Below are positions 6,401-8,514 of a stretch of 8,514 nt of DNA, piece by piece. A model generated the notes under the pieces. That model was not told where the DNA came from and made no database searches. It saw only the letters and a program-made list of their open reading frames with translations. Source of the DNA: Gp6-AA40 sp050742535 (GTDB lineage Bacteria; Acidobacteriota; Vicinamibacteria; Vicinamibacterales; UBA2999); the NCBI GenBank assembly GCA_050742535.1, contig JBOGIQ010000268.1, positions 1 to 8,514 on the forward strand, given 5' to 3'. Position 1 is the stretch's first letter. The number at the start of each line of letters is the position of its first letter. Made by a program: the position numbers and the translations under genes.

Positions 6401-7152
6401 CGTCCAGACTCGTGACCCGCCGCGAAGCCCTCTCCGCTGGTATCGCCGCCGCCGGTGGCGTGATGCTCGGCGCCTGCTCTCGACCGCTGCCGCCGACCTA
6501 CGGCAGCATGTTGCGCCTCGCCGACAACTTCACCTACGTTGCGCACCGCACGCTGCTTCCCGGCGAGTCGCTCGTCCGCGAGTACAGCCGTGCCGATCTC
6601 TCATCTTTCCCCGCCGTCGGCACCATCGATCCGGCATCCGCGAAACGCCCCGAGGTGGCCGAGACCTACCGTCGATGGCAGACCGGACGGTTCAGCGACT
6701 GGCGGTTGTCGGTGAGCGGCGCCGTGGCACGGCCCGGGGCGTGGTCGCTCCAGGAGCTGAAAGCGCTGCCATCGCGGACGCAGATCACGAAACATGCCTG
6801 CGAGGAGGGCTGGACCGCCATCGGCGAGTGGACGGGCGTGCCGCTCAGTCGCGTGCTGGATGCCGCAGGCCTGGAGCCGTCGGCGCGGTTCGTGACCTTC
6901 AAGTCGCTCGACGGCTGGTACGACAGCATCGACCTGCTCGACGCCCTCCATCCGCAGACGCTGCTGGCCTACGGCATGAACGGACGCGACTTGCCGGTGG
7001 CGCACGGCGCCCCGCTGCGGCTGCGAGTGGAGCGCCAGGTCGGCTACAAGAGCATGAAGTTCCTGACCGAGATGATCGTTACGGCGCATCTCGACGACGG
7101 CGGCGATCGCGGCAACCCGAAGAACGGCTGGGCCTGGTACGCCGGCATCTGA
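6397..7152 (+). CDS. Tat-exported molybdopterin oxidoreductase lipoprotein, sulfite-oxidase fold
   Basis: A 251-residue protein with a twin-arginine signal (R8-R9 in 'VTRREALSAG') followed by a hydrophobic stretch and a lipobox 'MLGACS' (C27). It should therefore be exported folded with its cofactor and anchored as a lipoprotein on the periplasmic side. Residues about 85-235 form the oxidoreductase molybdopterin-binding domain of the sulfite oxidase superfamily: 'WRLSVSGAVARPGAWSLQEL', then 'THACEEGW'-like 'KHACEEGWTAIGEWTGVPL' with C135 as the expected Mo ligand, 'VTFKSLDGWYDSIDLLDAL', 'LLAYGMNGRDLPVAHGAPLR' and 'GYKSMKFLTEM'. No C-terminal dimerisation domain is present, as in MsrP (YedY). 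It is coupled to a b-type cytochrome, a layout analogous to MsrP-MsrQ (periplasmic methionine-sulfoxide reductase), but the cytochrome is of a different family, so the substrate stays open: sulfite, sulfoxides or others. Confidence 0.87.
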   Translation: MTSRLVTRREALSAGIAAAGGVMLGACSRPLPPTYGSMLRLADNFTYVAHRTLLPGESLVREYSRADLSSFPAVGTIDPASAKRPEVAETYRRWQTGRFSDWRLSVSGAVARPGAWSLQELKALPSRTQITKHACEEGWTAIGEWTGVPLSRVLDAAGLEPSARFVTFKSLDGWYDSIDLLDALHPQTLLAYGMNGRDLPVAHGAPLRLRVERQVGYKSMKFLTEMIVTAHLDDGGDRGNPKNGWAWYAGI

Positions 7153-7187
7153 CCGGCGTCTAGCCAGGGCTGCCTGCGATTTCACCT

Positions 7188-7228
7188 CCGAACCGTCTCG
7201 CAAAAGCGACGTCAAAAAGACGATTCGG
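7188..7228. repeat. Nested inverted repeat between Mo-oxidoreductase and serine hydrolase genes
   Basis: The outer arms CCGAACCGTC (7188-7197) and GACGATTCGG (7219-7228) pair over 10 positions with one mismatch (C-A on the plus strand, a G-U wobble on the minus strand). Directly inside the left arm is a small hairpin, TCGC-AAAA-GCGA (7198-7209). There is no T-run after it, so it is not a standard intrinsic terminator. It lies 36 bp after the stop of the Mo-oxidoreductase gene and 10 bp before the -35 box of the next promoter. Confidence 0.55.
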
Positions 7229-7238
7229 GGCTCAACGG

Positions 7239-7267
7239 TTGACACTTGATGTCTGTCTACATAATAT
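7239..7267 (+). promoter_or_regulatory. Promoter of the serine hydrolase gene
   Basis: TTGACA (7239-7244) and TAATAT (7262-7267) are 17 bases apart; CATAAT (7260-7265) with a 15-base spacer is an alternative -10. The -10 box ends 6 bases before the ATG at 7274, as in copy A. ATGTCTG (7249-7255) and ATGTCAG (7274-7280) repeat 25 bp apart, and TGACA/TGTCA form the same outer inverted repeat. Confidence 0.65.
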
Positions 7268-7290
7268 CTGTTCATGTCAGTTATAAACGC
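7239..7290 (+). repeat. 52-bp promoter/start element, copy B
   Basis: Second copy of the element at 5562-5613 (46 of 52 identical), spanning from the -35 box into codon 6 of the serine hydrolase gene. The first codons agree (ATG TCA, then GTT against GGT, ATA, AAC against GAC) although the proteins are unrelated. Confidence 0.85.
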
Positions 7291-8514
7291 ACCGAGCCGC
7301 TACTCCATTCCCCTCATCGCGATCCTGTGCGCGCTGATCGACGTCCCCGTGCCTGCCCAGCAGCTCACTGTCGAACAGCACATCAATGCGGGTCTCATAC
7401 CGCCGGTGCTGGTGCGAAATGAGCCTCTGGCGCGGACGCCGCTCACGGCCCGAATGAAGGAGTTGAACGTCTCGGCAGTCAGCATCGCGGTAATCCGCAA
7501 CGGCAAGCTCGAATGGGCCGGCGGGTTCGGTATCAGGGACGAAGCGGGCTCTCCAGTCACCGTCGATACGCTGTTTCAGGCTGGTTCGGTCAGCAAGGGA
7601 CTCACGACAGCGGCGGTAATGACTCTGGTGCAGGATCGGACGCTGAATCTTGACGCGGACGTCAATCAGTACTTGAAAGGCTGGAAGATTCCGCAGTCCT
7701 CATTCACCGATCAACGCGCGGTGACGCTTCGTCAGCTCCTCAGTCATGCTGCCGGCGTGACCCAGAGTGGTTTCGGAGGCTACTGGGCCGGAGGACCGAT
7801 TCCCACACTGGTCCAGGTATTGAACGGCGAGGCCCCGGCCAGGAATCCGCCCATCCGAGTTGATGTCACCCCTGGAACGATCAGGCGGTACTCAGGCGGC
7901 GGGTACGTGATCGTGCAGCAGGCGCTGCTCGACAGGACGGGAACACCATTTCCACAGTTGCTGCGTGAACGGGTGCTCGCCCCTTTTGGCATGAGTCAAA
8001 GCACCTTCGAACAGCCCCTGACGCCAGCGCTTCTGGCCCGGGCGGCGATGCCGTCCGCCATCGATGGCACTCCGCTGAGAGAGGGGCCGCATGTCTATCC
8101 GGAAATGGCTCCCGCTGGCTTATGGACCACAGCATCCGACCTGGCGCGGTTTGCGATCGGCATTCAGCGGGCACTGGCAGGCCTTTCGGAAGGTGTGCTG
8201 TCGCAAGCCAGCGTGCGCTCGATGTTGAGCGGTGGTCCGCAAGGATTGCAGGCCCCCTCCATGCGCCCAGGCCCGGTGGGCCTTGGATTCCCGTCCGGAG
8301 GCCAGACCGATCGCAAGTACTTTTTTCTTCCCGGTGGTAACGCAGGCTACTCGGCCTATATGTTGGCCTATGAGGAGGGAGATGGCGCTGCGGTCATGGT
8401 CAACGGCAATAGCGGCAACAGCTCCCGTCTGACCCAGGACATCATACGCACCGTGGCCTATGCGTACGACTGGCCGGATTTTGCGCCGGTTCAGCGAACG
8501 CTCACCACGACCAC
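7274..8514 (+). CDS. Secreted serine hydrolase, class C beta-lactamase/DD-peptidase-like, 3' end beyond window
   Basis: An open frame of 413 codons that continues past the right edge. The start ATG at 7274 is set by the promoter element and gives a signal peptide (hydrophobic 'IPLIAILCALI', 12-22, likely cleavage at VPAQQ, 26-30). The beta-lactamase family fold follows: 'VSAVSIAVIRNGKLEWAGGFG' region (66-86), 'LFQAGSVSKGLTTAAVM' (100-116) with the catalytic S105-x-x-K108, 'VTLRQLLSHAAGV' (149-161), 'RRYSGGGYVIVQQAL' (204-218) with Y206-S-G as the second motif, and 'FFLPGGNAGYSAYM' (350-363) in the place of the third motif. There the usual His or Lys before the glycines is a proline (P353). 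The family covers class C beta-lactamases, D-aminopeptidases and esterases; the substrate cannot be read from this sequence and resistance should not be assumed. It appears monocistronic and to share control with the cytochrome/Mo-oxidoreductase operon. Confidence 0.85.
   Translation, partial: MSVINAPSRYSIPLIAILCALIDVPVPAQQLTVEQHINAGLIPPVLVRNEPLARTPLTARMKELNVSAVSIAVIRNGKLEWAGGFGIRDEAGSPVTVDTLFQAGSVSKGLTTAAVMTLVQDRTLNLDADVNQYLKGWKIPQSSFTDQRAVTLRQLLSHAAGVTQSGFGGYWAGGPIPTLVQVLNGEAPARNPPIRVDVTPGTIRRYSGGGYVIVQQALLDRTGTPFPQLLRERVLAPFGMSQSTFEQPLTPALLARAAMPSAIDGTPLREGPHVYPEMAPAGLWTTASDLARFAIGIQRALAGLSEGVLSQASVRSMLSGGPQGLQAPSMRPGPVGLGFPSGGQTDRKYFFLPGGNAGYSAYMLAYEEGDGAAVMVNGNSGNSSRLTQDIIRTVAYAYDWPDFAPVQRTLTTT

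Noticed and set aside
7198..7220. TCGC-AAAA-GCGA with the following AAAAA run as an intrinsic terminator
   Set aside because: The stem is only 4 bp and the run after it is A on the plus strand; on the minus strand the corresponding T-run precedes the stem. It does not fit a rho-independent terminator on either strand.

Overview
The window is a high-GC chromosomal stretch that most likely comes from an Acidobacteriota-type soil bacterium (inference). The strongest pointer is a PadR-family repressor directly followed by a 913-residue 'ADOP' protein (acidobacterial duplicated orphan permease), a pairing typical of that phylum. An exported DUF5916/CBM9-like protein, a secreted beta-lactamase-fold serine hydrolase and a DHFR-like reductase fit the same background. 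I see no rRNA, tRNA, CRISPR array, insertion sequence or phage gene.

Layout. (1) 1-1673, minus strand: a two-gene unit with an exported bicupin (984-1673) followed after 21 bp by an exported DUF5916-type protein whose C-terminal part lies beyond the window (1-962). (2) 1674-1859: divergent intergenic region. (3) 1860-4950, plus strand: PadR regulator and ADOP permease, 10 bp apart. (4) 4992-5522, minus strand: RibD-C/DHFR-like reductase, convergent with the permease. (5) 5597-7152, plus strand: a four-helix b-type cytochrome whose stop codon overlaps the start of a Tat-exported sulfite-oxidase-fold molybdopterin lipoprotein, probably a membrane/periplasm electron-transfer pair. (6) 7274 to the window end, plus strand: a secreted serine hydrolase (class C beta-lactamase family) running off the edge.

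The most notable signal is non-coding. A 52-bp element (5562-5613 and 7239-7290, 46 of 52 bases identical) occurs twice, each time placing a TTGACA -35 box, a -10-like box and the ATG of the next gene in the same register. The -10 box ends 6 bases before the ATG and no Shine-Dalgarno sequence is visible, so both transcripts may be leaderless and share an operator. This links the cytochrome/Mo-enzyme operon and the serine hydrolase into one putative regulon, and moves the cytochrome start from an upstream in-frame ATG (5543) to 5597. A 41-bp nested inverted repeat (7188-7228) lies between the two units. All functional statements are from reading the sequence; no database search was possible.
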